Positions 13,639-21,086 are shown, counted from the stretch's first letter. The stretch: 26,263 nucleotides of DNA from UBA6100 sp049658145 (GCA_049658145.1 JBASOJ010000084.1:1-26263); one strand, 5' to 3'. Numbers and translations are program-made. The notes: generated by a model not told the origin, from the sequence alone.

Positions 13639-14703
13639 CTAGAACAGCCCGTCCTGCGCGGGTGCGTCGCCCGGGGCCGTGAGCCCCAGGTGCTCGTACG
13701 CTCGAACGGTGGCCTGACGGCCCTTCGGCGTGCGTGCGAGGAAACCGAGCTGCAGGAGGTATGGCTCGTAGACATCCTCGAGCGTCTCCGGGTCCTCGCT
13801 CACCGCCGCCGCCAGGGTGTTGAGACCCACCGGCCGACCGCCGAACGTGCTCGCCAGCGTCTCGAGGATCGCGAGGTCCATGCGGTCGAGGCCCACGTGG
13901 TCCACCTGGAAGAACGCGAGCGCCTCGGCGGCGATGTCCTCGGTGATGCGGCCGTCGTGCCGGACCTGTGCATAGTCGCGCACGCGCTTGAGCAGCCGGT
14001 TCGCGAGCCGCGGCGTCCCACGCCCACGCCGTGCGATCTCGGCCGCACCGTCGTCATCGATGCTCACGCCGAGGATGCCCGCCGATCGCCGCACGATGGC
14101 AGAGAGCTCTTCGGCTGTGTAGTACTCGAGGCGGAACGCCATGCCGAAACGATCACGAAGCGGCCCGGTGAGCAGGCCGGTTCGCGTCGTGGCGCCTATG
14201 AGTGTGAACGGCGGCAGGTCCAGCCTGAGCGAGCGTGCGGCGGGACCTTTGCCGATCACGATGTCGATGCTGTAGTCCTCCATCGCGGGATAGAGGACCT
14301 CTTCCACCGCGCGGTTCAGCCGGTGGATCTCGTCGATGAAGAGCACGTCGCGAGGCTCGAGATTCGTGAGGATCGCCGCCAGATCGCCCGCACGCTCGAT
14401 CGCCGGGCCGCTCGTCTGGCGCATCGCCACGCCCAGCTCGGAGGCGACCACGCCGGCGAGCGTCGTCTTGCCGAGCCCCGGGGGGCCCGAGAGCAGCAGG
14501 TGGTCGAGCGCCTCGTCGCGCGCCCGGGCCGCGTCGATCAGCACCCCGAGGTTGTCCTTCACCCGCTCCTGGCCGAGGTACTCGGCAAGCTTCTTGGGGC
14601 GGAGCGACCGGTCGATCTCCAGATCGTCGTCGGTGAACTCGGCGGAGACGAGGCGCTCGCTCTCCTCGGGCTCGTACGGCTCGTTCTCCCACACCGTGCT
14701 CAT
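13639..14703 (-). CDS. ruvB: Holliday junction branch-migration helicase RuvB
   Basis: RuvB is the AAA+ hexameric motor that drives branch migration of Holliday junctions on RuvA. The 354-residue protein has LRPKKLAEYLGQ near the N-terminus and Walker A GPPGLGKT (73-80). Walker B is DEIH (123-126), followed by RLNRAVEEVLYPAMEDY, sensor 1 TLIGATTRTG, and the arginine finger region GPLRDRFG. The C-terminal winged helix includes GGRPVGLNTLAAAV and PYLLQLGFLARTPKGR. The ATG at 14703 overlaps the stop of the upstream membrane-protein gene (ATGA), so translation is coupled to it rather than directly to ruvA. Confidence 0.98.
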   Translation of the reverse strand: MSTVWENEPYEPEESERLVSAEFTDDDLEIDRSLRPKKLAEYLGQERVKDNLGVLIDAARARDEALDHLLLSGPPGLGKTTLAGVVASELGVAMRQTSGPAIERAGDLAAILTNLEPRDVLFIDEIHRLNRAVEEVLYPAMEDYSIDIVIGKGPAARSLRLDLPPFTLIGATTRTGLLTGPLRDRFGMAFRLEYYTAEELSAIVRRSAGILGVSIDDDGAAEIARRGRGTPRLANRLLKRVRDYAQVRHDGRITEDIAAEALAFFQVDHVGLDRMDLAILETLASTFGGRPVGLNTLAAAVSEDPETLEDVYEPYLLQLGFLARTPKGRQATVRAYEHLGLTAPGDAPAQDGLF

Positions 14704-15335
14704 GACATCTCCTGATCCGGCGCCATGTCACCGGGCATGACGGGCGCCAGCGCATCTTCGGACCATACAGCGTCAGTCGGTGCACCGTCGGGGACCCGCG
14801 CCGCGAGTGCCAACCCGCCCCACGCACCGAGCGCGATGCCGGGCCCGAAGAGCAACAGCAGCGTTCCCGCGAGCGAGTGCATGTCGCCGACGGCGCCGAA
14901 GCGCTCGGAGAGCGGGATCGCAACGAGGGTCTCGGCGAGCGCCAGGGCCCACAGCACGAGCGAGCATATCCATAACGGCCGACCCGCACCGTGGAGTCTC
15001 GCGAGGCCGAGCACGAGCAGCGCCGCGAGCGGCACTCCGACGATGCACCAGAAGAACAGGTCGGAACCCCGGCTCACGAAGCGCATGCTGAAGAGGATCG
15101 CGAAGAACAGTACGACCGCCCCCGCAGGCGCCCACGCGCCGAGCAGCAGACGATGGAGCAACGGGCGGCCTCCGAAGACCCACCCCCCGATGATCGCGGG
15201 AACCACGAGCACCACGACCAGCGCAGGCGTCAGCAGGTCCGCCGGGCGCGCCGCCAACGCGAGCAGCGTGCTCATGACGGTGAGCTGCACGAGCGGCGCG
15301 GCGATCGCCAGCCGATGCCGGAGTGCGGACGTCAT
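14700..15335 (-). CDS. Six-helix membrane protein of unknown function between ruvA and ruvB
   Basis: I do not recognise this family. The 211-residue protein has about six hydrophobic segments (near residues 10-30, 35-56, 65-85, 94-112, 124-144, 152-175). They are joined by short loops with few charges, and an acidic C-terminal tail ends the protein (WSEDALAPVMPGDMAPDQEMS). It has no signal peptide, cofactor motif or catalytic pattern that I can name. The ATG at 15335 shares its A with the ruvA stop (TGATG) and has GGGAGG nine bases upstream inside ruvA. Its own stop overlaps the ruvB start. It is thus locked into the ruvCAB operon, yet nothing in the protein suggests DNA work. It could be a passenger or a membrane anchor. 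Confidence 0.8.
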   Translation of the reverse strand: MTSALRHRLAIAAPLVQLTVMSTLLALAARPADLLTPALVVVLVVPAIIGGWVFGGRPLLHRLLLGAWAPAGAVVLFFAILFSMRFVSRGSDLFFWCIVGVPLAALLVLGLARLHGAGRPLWICSLVLWALALAETLVAIPLSERFGAVGDMHSLAGTLLLLFGPGIALGAWGGLALAARVPDGAPTDAVWSEDALAPVMPGDMAPDQEMS

Positions 15336-15916
15336 CACGCGCCACCTCCCAGCCGCTTGAGCGCGTACCGCAGCATCGCCTGCGCCTCCCCGGGACCCTC
15401 GTACCCCTTGAGGGCGACCGCCACCTCGGCGGGACTGAATCCCATCGAGACCAGCGCGGCCGAAGCCTCGGTGCCCGCACCACCTCCGGACGCCGAGCGC
15501 GAGCCGAGCTCGCCTGCGCCGATCCTGTCCTTGAGCTCGATGATCAACCGCTGCGCGGTCTTCTTGCCGATACCCGGGACCGTGGCGATCAGCGCGTCGT
15601 CCTCGCGCGCGATGGCGCCCGCGAGGTCCCCGGGCGAGAGCGCAGAGAGCGCAGAGAGCGCCACCTTCGGCCCGACACCGCTCACGGTGATGAGCTTCTC
15701 GAACAGCTCCTGTTCTTCGAGACTCTCGAATCCGAACAGTGTGAGTTCGTCCTCGCGCACGTGCAGGAACGTGAAGATGGTGACGTCATCCCCGTCCGCG
15801 GGCAGGTGCGACAGCGCGGTGGTGGACATGAACAGCCGAAGGCCGATGCCGCCGACCTCGATCACGCACGAGGCGGAGGCCTTCCCGGCGACGCGTCCGG
15901 TGACGTACGCGATCAT
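15335..15916 (-). CDS. ruvA: Holliday junction-binding protein RuvA
   Basis: RuvA binds the four-way junction as a tetramer and loads RuvB. The 193-residue protein begins MIAYVTGRVAGK, the standard RuvA OB-fold start, followed by FTFLHVREDELTLFGF. Two helix-hairpin-helix motifs follow (LITVSGVGPKVALSALS and IATVPGIGKKTAQRLI). After a Gly/Ser/Ala-rich linker comes domain III (AALVSMGFSPAEVAVALKG), which contacts RuvB. The frame stays open to an ATG at 15964, but the ATG at 15916 gives the family N-terminus and overlaps the ruvC stop by four bases (ATGA), so I use it. The C-terminus overlaps the next gene. Confidence 0.97.
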   Translation of the reverse strand: MIAYVTGRVAGKASASCVIEVGGIGLRLFMSTTALSHLPADGDDVTIFTFLHVREDELTLFGFESLEEQELFEKLITVSGVGPKVALSALSALSPGDLAGAIAREDDALIATVPGIGKKTAQRLIIELKDRIGAGELGSRSASGGGAGTEASAALVSMGFSPAEVAVALKGYEGPGEAQAMLRYALKRLGGGA

Positions 15917-16404
15917 CGCCGACCGCCGTTCGCTGAAGCCGGGATACGGCTGTTCACGTGGCATATGGCCGCAGCCAGCGCATCGGCCGCGTGATCCGGC
16001 TCGGGATCGTGCGGGAGTGCGAGCAACGCGCGGACCATGTACTGCACCTGACGCTTGTCCGCGTCACCCGCGCCAACGACCGCGAGCTTGATCTCGCCCG
16101 GACCGTATTCACCGACCGCGAGCGTCGATGCGGCCAGGAGAGCCACGCCCCGGGCCTGCCCGGTCGCGAACGCGGTCTTGGCGTTGTTCGAGAAGTAGAC
16201 GCTCTCCACGGCGGCTTCCTCGGGAGCGTAGCGCTCGATGACGGCCATCACTTCCCGGTGTATCAGGGCGAGACGCTCGGCGTCGGGACGACCGGTCTCG
16301 GTGGTGATGCAGCCGTATGCGAGGCACCTGAGGTGGCTTCCCCGCTGTTCGATCACTCCCCACCCGGTGTTCTTGAGACCCGGGTCGATGCCGAGCACGA
16401 TCAA
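15913..16404 (-). CDS. ruvC: Holliday junction resolvase RuvC
   Basis: RuvC is the RNase H-fold endonuclease that cuts Holliday junctions symmetrically. The 163 residues hold the acidic catalytic centre: Asp7 in VLGIDPGLKNTGWGVIE, Glu67 in AAVESVYF, and Asp141 in HAADALAAAICH. The fourth position is His138 rather than the Asp seen in E. coli, a substitution known from other RuvC proteins such as the Thermus enzyme. The start is a TTG at 16404 preceded by AGGGGGT. A GTG two codons in is possible. It heads the operon ruvC-ruvA-unknown-ruvB with overlapping start/stop codons throughout. It lies 46 nt downstream of yebC and has a TATACT box in the gap. Confidence 0.96.
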   Translation of the reverse strand: MIVLGIDPGLKNTGWGVIEQRGSHLRCLAYGCITTETGRPDAERLALIHREVMAVIERYAPEEAAVESVYFSNNAKTAFATGQARGVALLAASTLAVGEYGPGEIKLAVVGAGDADKRQVQYMVRALLALPHDPEPDHAADALAAAICHVNSRIPASANGGRR

Positions 16405-16441
16405 CGGTACCCCCTGGCGGCCGACTATCGAACGTATGTTC

Positions 16442-16447
16442 AGTATA
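16442..16447 (-). promoter_or_regulatory. -10 box of the ruvC-ruvA-ruvB operon
   Basis: TATACT in GCGGTATACTGAA, directly after the yebC stop codon. It matches the CGGTAnACTG form seen at queA, queH and folD. No LexA-type (SOS) box is recognisable around it and no clear -35 is seen. Confidence 0.45.
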
Positions 16448-16450
16448 CCG

Positions 16451-17209
16451 CTACTCTTCGAGCGCCGCCGCTATCTCGTCGGTGAGCTCCATCGTGTGAT
16501 AGACGGTCTGGATGTCATCCGATTCCTCGAGTCGATCGACCAGCCGGAGCACCTTCTTCGCGTCCTCGACCGTGACCTCGGCGGGCGATATCGCCTCCAT
16601 CACGAGTTCGGCGCCCTTCACCGGCACACCCTGCACCTCGAGCGCGTCCTTCACGGCCATCACGTCTGCCGGAGCCGTGTACACGATGTACGTGTCGTCG
16701 TCCGCCTCCATATCCTCGCCGCCGGCGTCGGCCACCAGGAGCATCAACTCGTCCTCGTCCGGTGCGCCCGCCCGGTCGACCGTGATCTCGCCCTTGCGCT
16801 CGAACTGGAATGCCACCGAGCCGGTGGCGCCGAGATTGCCGCCCGCGCGCGTGAACGCAGCTCGGACGTCCGCCGCGGTGCGGTTCCGGTTGTCGGTGAG
16901 TGCCTCCGCGTAGATGGCGACACCCGCAGGTCCGTAGCCCTCGTAGACGACCTCTTCGTAGGCCGCCGAATCCGCTCCGGCCGCGAAGGCCTTCTTGATG
17001 GCCACGTCGATCTTGTCCTTCGGCAGCGAGTACGATTTCGCCTTGGCGATCGCGGCGGCGAGCGGCGCGTTGTTCTCGGGGTTGGGGTCACCACCCGTCT
17101 TCGCTGCGACGGTGATCACGCGCGTCAGCTTCGAGAAGAGCGCCGAGCGCTTCGCGTCGACCGCGGCCTTGCGGTGCTTCGTGGTCGCCCACTTGGAGTG
17201 TCCGGACAT
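16451..17209 (-). CDS. YebC/PmpR (TACO1) family protein
   Basis: This 252-residue member of the YebC family starts with the signature MSGHSKWATTKHRKAAVDAK. It continues with DPNPENNAPLAAAIAKAKSYSLPKD, YEGYGPAGVAIYAEALTDNRNRT and GGNLGATGSVAFQFERKG. Members have been described as DNA-binding transcription regulators and, in other studies, as ribosome-associated factors that ease translation of proline runs, so the exact role here is open. The ATG has AAGGGA six bases upstream. It lies 12 nt after pdxT and before ruvC, and the yebC-ruvC-ruvA-ruvB neighbourhood is widely conserved in bacteria. Confidence 0.95.
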   Translation of the reverse strand: MSGHSKWATTKHRKAAVDAKRSALFSKLTRVITVAAKTGGDPNPENNAPLAAAIAKAKSYSLPKDKIDVAIKKAFAAGADSAAYEEVVYEGYGPAGVAIYAEALTDNRNRTAADVRAAFTRAGGNLGATGSVAFQFERKGEITVDRAGAPDEDELMLLVADAGGEDMEADDDTYIVYTAPADVMAVKDALEVQGVPVKGAELVMEAISPAEVTVEDAKKVLRLVDRLEESDDIQTVYHTMELTDEIAAALEE

Positions 17210-17221
17210 CTCAGGTCCCTT

Positions 17222-17800
17222 CTAGCGTGCGCCGATGACGTGATCGAGGAAGTACCGGTGGATCCGTGGATCGCCGGTGAGTTCGGGATGGAACGTGGTC
17301 GCAAGCAGGTCACCCTCGCGCGCGGCGACGATCTGCCCGTTGTGCCGCGCGAGTACCTCGGCTCGCTCTCCCACCCGTTCGATGAGTGGTGCCCGGATGA
17401 ACACGCCGGGAAAGGGTGGGCCGATATGCGCGATGTCCAGGTCGGCCTCGAAGGAGTCGACCTGACGCCCGTAGGCGTTGCGCCGCACGACCGCCTCCAT
17501 GAGCCCCAACGGCTCCTGGTCGGGACGGGCGTCGGCTACTTCTGTCGCCATCAGGATGGCGCCGGCGCAGGTCCCCCAGACCGCCATGCCTTCGGCATGC
17601 CGCTCGCGGATCGCGTCATAGAAGCCGTACGTGACCATGAGCTTGGCGATGGCCGTCGACTCGCCGCCGGGTATGATCAGGCCCTGCAGACCATCCAGTT
17701 GGCCCGGCAGCCGCACGGCCACGACCGAGGCCCCTTGCGCCTCGAAATCGAGTAGGTGTTCGCGAAACGCGCCCTGCAGCGCGAGGACGCCGACCCGCAC
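17222..17800 (-). CDS. pdxT: Pyridoxal 5'-phosphate synthase glutaminase subunit PdxT
   Basis: PdxT hydrolyses glutamine and passes ammonia to PdxS for vitamin B6 synthesis by the DXP-independent route. The 192-residue class I glutaminase has GVLALQGAFREH at the start and the oxyanion motif IIPGGESTA. The nucleophile Cys78 is in VWGTCAGAIL, and His171 and Glu173 are in TTFHPELT. The GTG start at 17800 lies two bases after the pdxS stop, so the two subunits are made together. It is followed by yebC after 12 nt, giving a pdxS-pdxT-yebC transcription unit. Confidence 0.97.
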   Translation of the reverse strand: MRVGVLALQGAFREHLLDFEAQGASVVAVRLPGQLDGLQGLIIPGGESTAIAKLMVTYGFYDAIRERHAEGMAVWGTCAGAILMATEVADARPDQEPLGLMEAVVRRNAYGRQVDSFEADLDIAHIGPPFPGVFIRAPLIERVGERAEVLARHNGQIVAAREGDLLATTFHPELTGDPRIHRYFLDHVIGAR

Positions 17801-17802
17801 TT

Positions 17803-18696
17803 CTACCAGCCCCGCTCCTGCATCCGCTCGGCGTCGGGGATGTCCGAGATGTTGATGCCCACCATCGCCTCGCCGAGGTTGCGCGAGACGCGGGCGATGA
17901 TGTCGGGGTCGTTGTAGTGGGTCGTCGCCTCGACGATCGCCTTGGCACGGGTCGAGGGATCGCCGCTCTTGAAGATGCCGCTGCCCACGAAGACGCCATC
18001 ACAACCGAGCTGCATCATCAGCGCCGCGTCGGCCGGGGTGGCGATGCCGCCCGCCGAGAAGTTCACGACCGGCAGCGTCCTGTTCTCGTGGACCCACTTG
18101 ACCAGGTCGTAGGGCGCCTGCAGGTCCTTGGCGGCACCGAACAGCTGCTCCTGGCGCAGCCCGGCGACCCAGGCGATCTCGTCGAGCATCGTGCGCATGT
18201 GGCGCACAGCCTCGACCACATTGCCGGTACCAGGCTCGCCCTTGGTGCGGATCATCGCCGCGCCCTCACCGATGCGACGGAGCGCCTCGCCGAGGTTGCG
18301 CGCACCGCACACGAACGGGACGGTGAAGCCCCACTTGTCGACGTGGTATTCCTCATCGGCGGGCGTGAGCACTTCGGACTCATCGATGTAGTCCACGCCG
18401 AGTGACTGCAGGATCTGCGCCTCCACGAAGTGGCCGATCCGGCACTTGGCCATGACCGGCACCGAAACCGCTTTGACGATCTCCTCGACGCGGGACGGGT
18501 CCGCCATACGGGCGACGCCTCCAGCCGCGCGGATATCGGCGGGCACACGCTCGAGGGACATGACGGCTACCGCTCCGGCATCCTCGGCGATCTTCGCCTG
18601 CTCGGCGTTCACGACGTCCATGATGACGCCGCCCTTGAGCATCTCGGCCAGGCCGGTCTTGACGCGCAGCGTACCGGTGGTGGGGTTATCGCTCAC
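17803..18696 (-). CDS. pdxS: Pyridoxal 5'-phosphate synthase subunit PdxS
   Basis: PdxS is the (beta/alpha)8 subunit that builds PLP from ribose 5-phosphate, glyceraldehyde 3-phosphate and ammonia supplied by PdxT. The 297-residue protein shows GGVIMDVVNAEQA (Asp27) and AVMSLERVPADIR. Lys84 in VMAKCRIGH is the first Schiff-base lysine, and the second lies in RTKGEPGTGN. NFSAGGIATPADAALMMQLG and FVGSGIFKSGDP follow. The frame continues upstream to 18789, but a good promoter lies inside that extension and the family N-terminus corresponds to the GTG at 18696 (AAGGAG 12 nt upstream). It heads pdxS-pdxT-yebC. Confidence 0.97.
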   Translation of the reverse strand: MSDNPTTGTLRVKTGLAEMLKGGVIMDVVNAEQAKIAEDAGAVAVMSLERVPADIRAAGGVARMADPSRVEEIVKAVSVPVMAKCRIGHFVEAQILQSLGVDYIDESEVLTPADEEYHVDKWGFTVPFVCGARNLGEALRRIGEGAAMIRTKGEPGTGNVVEAVRHMRTMLDEIAWVAGLRQEQLFGAAKDLQAPYDLVKWVHENRTLPVVNFSAGGIATPADAALMMQLGCDGVFVGSGIFKSGDPSTRAKAIVEATTHYNDPDIIARVSRNLGEAMVGINISDIPDAERMQERGW

Positions 18697-18723
18697 GAGT
18701 TCAGATCGCTCCTTGATATAGCG

Positions 18724-18733
18724 GGGTGCACCC
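18724..18733. repeat. 10-bp palindrome in the pdxS leader
   Basis: GGGTGCACCC is a perfect palindrome lying in the predicted pdxS 5' leader, about 20 nt downstream of the transcription start. It is short enough to be chance, but the position would suit an operator. No MocR/PdxR gene is in the window. Confidence 0.25.
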
Positions 18734-18760
18734 AAGGCGCCCCGTGGCTGTGACCTAGAG

Positions 18761-18789
18761 ATTCTACTCGCGCCGGCGAGCAGGGACAA
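18761..18789 (-). promoter_or_regulatory. Promoter of pdxS-pdxT
   Basis: -35 TTGTCC (18784-18789) and -10 TAGAAT (18761-18766) are separated by exactly 17 nt. Transcription would start near 18754, leaving a ~58-nt leader to the GTG at 18696. This is one of the two best two-box promoters in the window. Confidence 0.6.
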
Positions 18790-18805
18790 CCGTGGCCGGC
18801 ATACC

Positions 18806-19846
18806 CTACTTCATCGTGATGTTGATGTCCGGCTTGATCACCTGCATCCAGGTATTGCCCGGAGAGAGCTTCACGAGGGTCCCATCGGGGGCCTTGAACA
18901 CTGGCGGTGCGTCGGCGGTAGCCTCCCAGGTGCACTCGTAACGCTGACCGTTGCGGAAGACCGAGGCGCGGCCCGAGCCGGTGAGCACGATCTCGTAGGT
19001 GGTGCTGCCAACGACGTCCGAGCTCGCGGTCTTGTGCTGCGCCCACATCACCACGACGTTGGCGGCATGGACCTGCTTGCCGGTGGCCGCATCAGTGAAG
19101 GACCTGCCGTTGTTGGCGCGCAGGTACGTCCGGCTGTCGGGATCGTACGTCCACTCCACCGTGTTCGCGGTGGAGAACGGGATCGTGATCCCGGTGACCG
19201 CAGGGGTCGTCTCGGCGGAGGCGGCGCGATCGAACGCGAAGCCCGTCACGCTCGCGGTCGTCGGCATGCCCTGGCGCTCAGCCTCGAGCCTGAACTCCGG
19301 CACGCTGCCGAACAGGTTGTGGGGTGCGACCTTACCCTTCACGCGCTGGAAGGGCTTCGTCACGCCCTCGTCCTCGCTCAGGTTCTCGATACCCGCAGCG
19401 TTGACCGCCGCGTTGACCGACGGGCTCGCTCCCGAGAAGCCGAAGAGCGCATGGTACTGCGGAACGATGTACGTGTCGGACAGTCGCGCCGAGCGAACCG
19501 GCCCCACGAGGTCCGGCGATTGCGAATGGAAAAGGGCGTTGAAGCGGGTGATGCCGCCTTCGGTGATGCTCTCGTATACGACATCAGCGAGCTGCAGGTT
19601 GGTCTGCGGACGCGATTCGGCTGAGTTCTCTATCTTCACCGAGACGACGCGCTGCGTGATCGCCTCCGCCGAGGGTGCCTCGAGCCCGGTGAATGGCCAC
19701 CGAGGCGGCTCAGGGGGCTTGACGACGGAGCGCTCCCGGTCGGCCTCGGGCCAAGTCGCCACCACTTCGGCCTCCTTCTTGCAGCCGACCAGGGCGGTCG
19801 CGACCAGGATCACGGCGAGCGCTATCACGAGCATGCGACGGGTCAT
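18806..19846 (-). CDS. DUF3048 (YerB-like) lipoprotein
   Basis: This is a secreted lipoprotein of the DUF3048 family, biochemical role unknown. The ATG at 19846 has a perfect AAGGAGG nine bases upstream and opens a lipoprotein signal peptide ending in the lipobox LVGC (Cys22). Longer in-frame starts fall upstream of the promoter and are rejected. Family landmarks in the mature 324 residues are RVVSVKIENSAESRPQTNLQ, DVVYESITEGGITRFNALF, GPVRSARLSD, FSGASPSVNAA and APHNLFGS. In the C-terminal half are RSFTDAATGKQVHAANVVVM and the final PGNTWMQVIKP. The lipid attachment would be made by Lgt, encoded 350 bp away. The gene is monocistronic and diverges from a small Cys-rich gene. Confidence 0.9.
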   Translation of the reverse strand: MTRRMLVIALAVILVATALVGCKKEAEVVATWPEADRERSVVKPPEPPRWPFTGLEAPSAEAITQRVVSVKIENSAESRPQTNLQLADVVYESITEGGITRFNALFHSQSPDLVGPVRSARLSDTYIVPQYHALFGFSGASPSVNAAVNAAGIENLSEDEGVTKPFQRVKGKVAPHNLFGSVPEFRLEAERQGMPTTASVTGFAFDRAASAETTPAVTGITIPFSTANTVEWTYDPDSRTYLRANNGRSFTDAATGKQVHAANVVVMWAQHKTASSDVVGSTTYEIVLTGSGRASVFRNGQRYECTWEATADAPPVFKAPDGTLVKLSPGNTWMQVIKPDINITMK

Positions 19847-19874
19847 AGACGTAAGCCTCCTTGGGTTCCCGACA

Positions 19875-19903
19875 AGGATAGAGAGGCGCGCGGGAGGGGT
19901 CAA
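19875..19903 (-). promoter_or_regulatory. Promoter of the DUF3048 lipoprotein gene
   Basis: -35 TTGACC (19898-19903) and -10 TATCCT (19875-19880), spacing 17 nt. Predicted start near 19868, giving a ~22-nt leader that holds the AAGGAGG ribosome-binding site. Confidence 0.6.
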
Positions 19904-19916
19904 TCGACCGGCGACT

Positions 19917-19950
19917 CATGTGGGCATGTCGTCACCGGGCCGCCCACATG
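19917..19950. promoter_or_regulatory. Perfect 9-bp inverted repeat between divergent promoters (candidate operator)
   Basis: CATGTGGGC (19917-19925) and GCCCACATG (19942-19950) are exact reverse complements with a 16-nt spacer. The right arm ends two bases before the -10 of the small Cys-rich gene, and the left arm lies 14 nt upstream of the DUF3048 gene's -35. A regulator bound here could control both directions. Confidence 0.5.
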
Positions 19951-19952
19951 GC

Positions 19953-19958
19953 TACAAT
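19953..19958 (+). promoter_or_regulatory. -10 box of the small Cys-rich gene
   Basis: TACAAT, 26 nt before the GTG at 19985. The region where a -35 would lie falls in the spacer of the inverted repeat and shows no good match, which fits a regulated promoter. Confidence 0.45.
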
Positions 19959-19984
19959 GGGCCCAAGACGGCGAGGAGGCGTGC

Positions 19985-20236
19985 GTGGCCTGTTACCTGC
20001 TGCACGTACTCGAACAACAAGATCCGCAGCCCTACGACGATCCCGACGTGAAGGATGTCGTCGGCACGATGCCGCAGTTCTTCTGCACGAAGTGCCAGCC
20101 GTTGCTGCGCCTGACCGCCGGCCAGGCGACCCGCTGCATCACTCGGGAGGCACCGTGCTGGATGGGCGCGAGCGGTCCCCCGTGCTCGGAGCCGGCTATC
20201 ACACCGGACGCGTGGGACCCGAAGACTCAGTTCTGA
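19985..20236 (+). CDS. Small Cys-rich protein of unknown function
   Basis: I do not recognise this 83-residue protein. It has six cysteines: Cys3, a Cys34-x2-Cys37 knuckle (FFCTKCQPLLRL), then Cys51, Cys58 and Cys67. A metal site or disulfide-bonded fold is therefore likely. There is no signal peptide or membrane segment, and the ends are acidic and Pro-rich. Evidence that it is real: GAGGAGG lies five bases before the GTG start, and a TACAAT box sits 26 nt before the start. A perfect inverted repeat is next to that promoter, and the cysteine spacing is regular. Its last 38 bases overlap the 3' end of lgt on the other strand, tail to tail. Zinc or iron-sulfur binding is inference only. Confidence 0.7.
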   Translation: MACYLLHVLEQQDPQPYDDPDVKDVVGTMPQFFCTKCQPLLRLTAGQATRCITREAPCWMGASGPPCSEPAITPDAWDPKTQF

Positions 20237-21086
20237 CCACGTCTTCAGCCGACCCCTCGGCCCCTTCATCGTCCACCGGCGCGTTCCCCGATCCGGCAGC
20301 CTCATCGCGCAGGGCGCGCCAGATCAGCCACGCGCCCGCGAACACCATCGGCAGCGTCAGTAGCTGCCCCATCGTGAACGGACCCGCGATGAACCCGAGC
20401 TGGACGTCAGGCTCTCTGAAGAACTCTACGAAGGTGCGGAAGAGCGAGTACAGCACGAGCAGCGTGCCGATGATCAGCCCGTCACCCCGCTTGCGGCGCG
20501 CCAGGAACCACAGCACGACGAAGATCACGAGCCCCTCGAGCAGCGCCTCGTAGAGCTGCGACGGGTGTCTCGGCAGATCGCCCGGCGCCCGCGGGAACAC
20601 CATCGCCCACGGAACGTCGCTCACCCGTCCCCAGAGCTCGCCGTTGATGAAGTTGGCGATTCGGCCGAAGAAGATGCCCAGCGGTGCCCCCACTGCTCCG
20701 AGATCGAAGAGCCTCAGCGGCGGTATCCCCTTCTTGCGCGCCACGATCCAGCCGGTGAGCAAGATGCCGACGAGTCCGCCGTGGAACGACATTCCACCAT
20801 CCCAGAACGCGAGGATCGAGGCCGGGTCGTCCCAGTACGTCCCCGCGCCGTAGAACACCACGTAGCCCAGCCGCGCGCCCACGACAAGACCGACAACGGC
20901 CCACAGGACGATGTCGAGCAGGTCATCATCCGACAGATCGACCTTCCACCTCCTGGCGAGAGAGCGCAGCACGAACCCGGCCACCACGAACCCCGCGACA
21001 TAGGCCAGCCCGTACCACCTGATGGCGATCGGGCCGATGCTCACCAGCACCGGGTCGATGTTCGGGTAGGCGATCGAGGCGAGCAT
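20199..21086 (-). CDS. lgt: Prolipoprotein diacylglyceryl transferase Lgt
   Basis: Lgt moves diacylglycerol from phosphatidylglycerol to the lipobox cysteine of prolipoproteins, the first step of lipoprotein maturation. The 295-residue membrane protein has seven hydrophobic segments and the conserved blocks RWYGLAYVAGF, GARLGYVVFY and GGMSFHGGLVG (catalytic His region). It also carries the Lgt signature FGRIANFINGELWGR, HPSQLYEALLEG, and a late FREPDVQLGF. A long acidic, Gly/Ser-rich tail (about 30 residues) extends past the last helix, and its coding end overlaps the convergent small Cys-rich gene. The ATG lies one base after the htpX stop, so it is the last gene of lemA-htpX-lgt. The neighbouring DUF3048 lipoprotein is a likely substrate. 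Confidence 0.97.
   Translation of the reverse strand: MLASIAYPNIDPVLVSIGPIAIRWYGLAYVAGFVVAGFVLRSLARRWKVDLSDDDLLDIVLWAVVGLVVGARLGYVVFYGAGTYWDDPASILAFWDGGMSFHGGLVGILLTGWIVARKKGIPPLRLFDLGAVGAPLGIFFGRIANFINGELWGRVSDVPWAMVFPRAPGDLPRHPSQLYEALLEGLVIFVVLWFLARRKRGDGLIIGTLLVLYSLFRTFVEFFREPDVQLGFIAGPFTMGQLLTLPMVFAGAWLIWRALRDEAAGSGNAPVDDEGAEGSAEDVVRTESSGPTRPV

Noticed and set aside
16405..16450. LexA/SOS box upstream of ruvC
   Set aside because: No GAAC-N4-GTTC-type element around the TATACT box; GAAC and GTTC occur nearby but without the right spacing.
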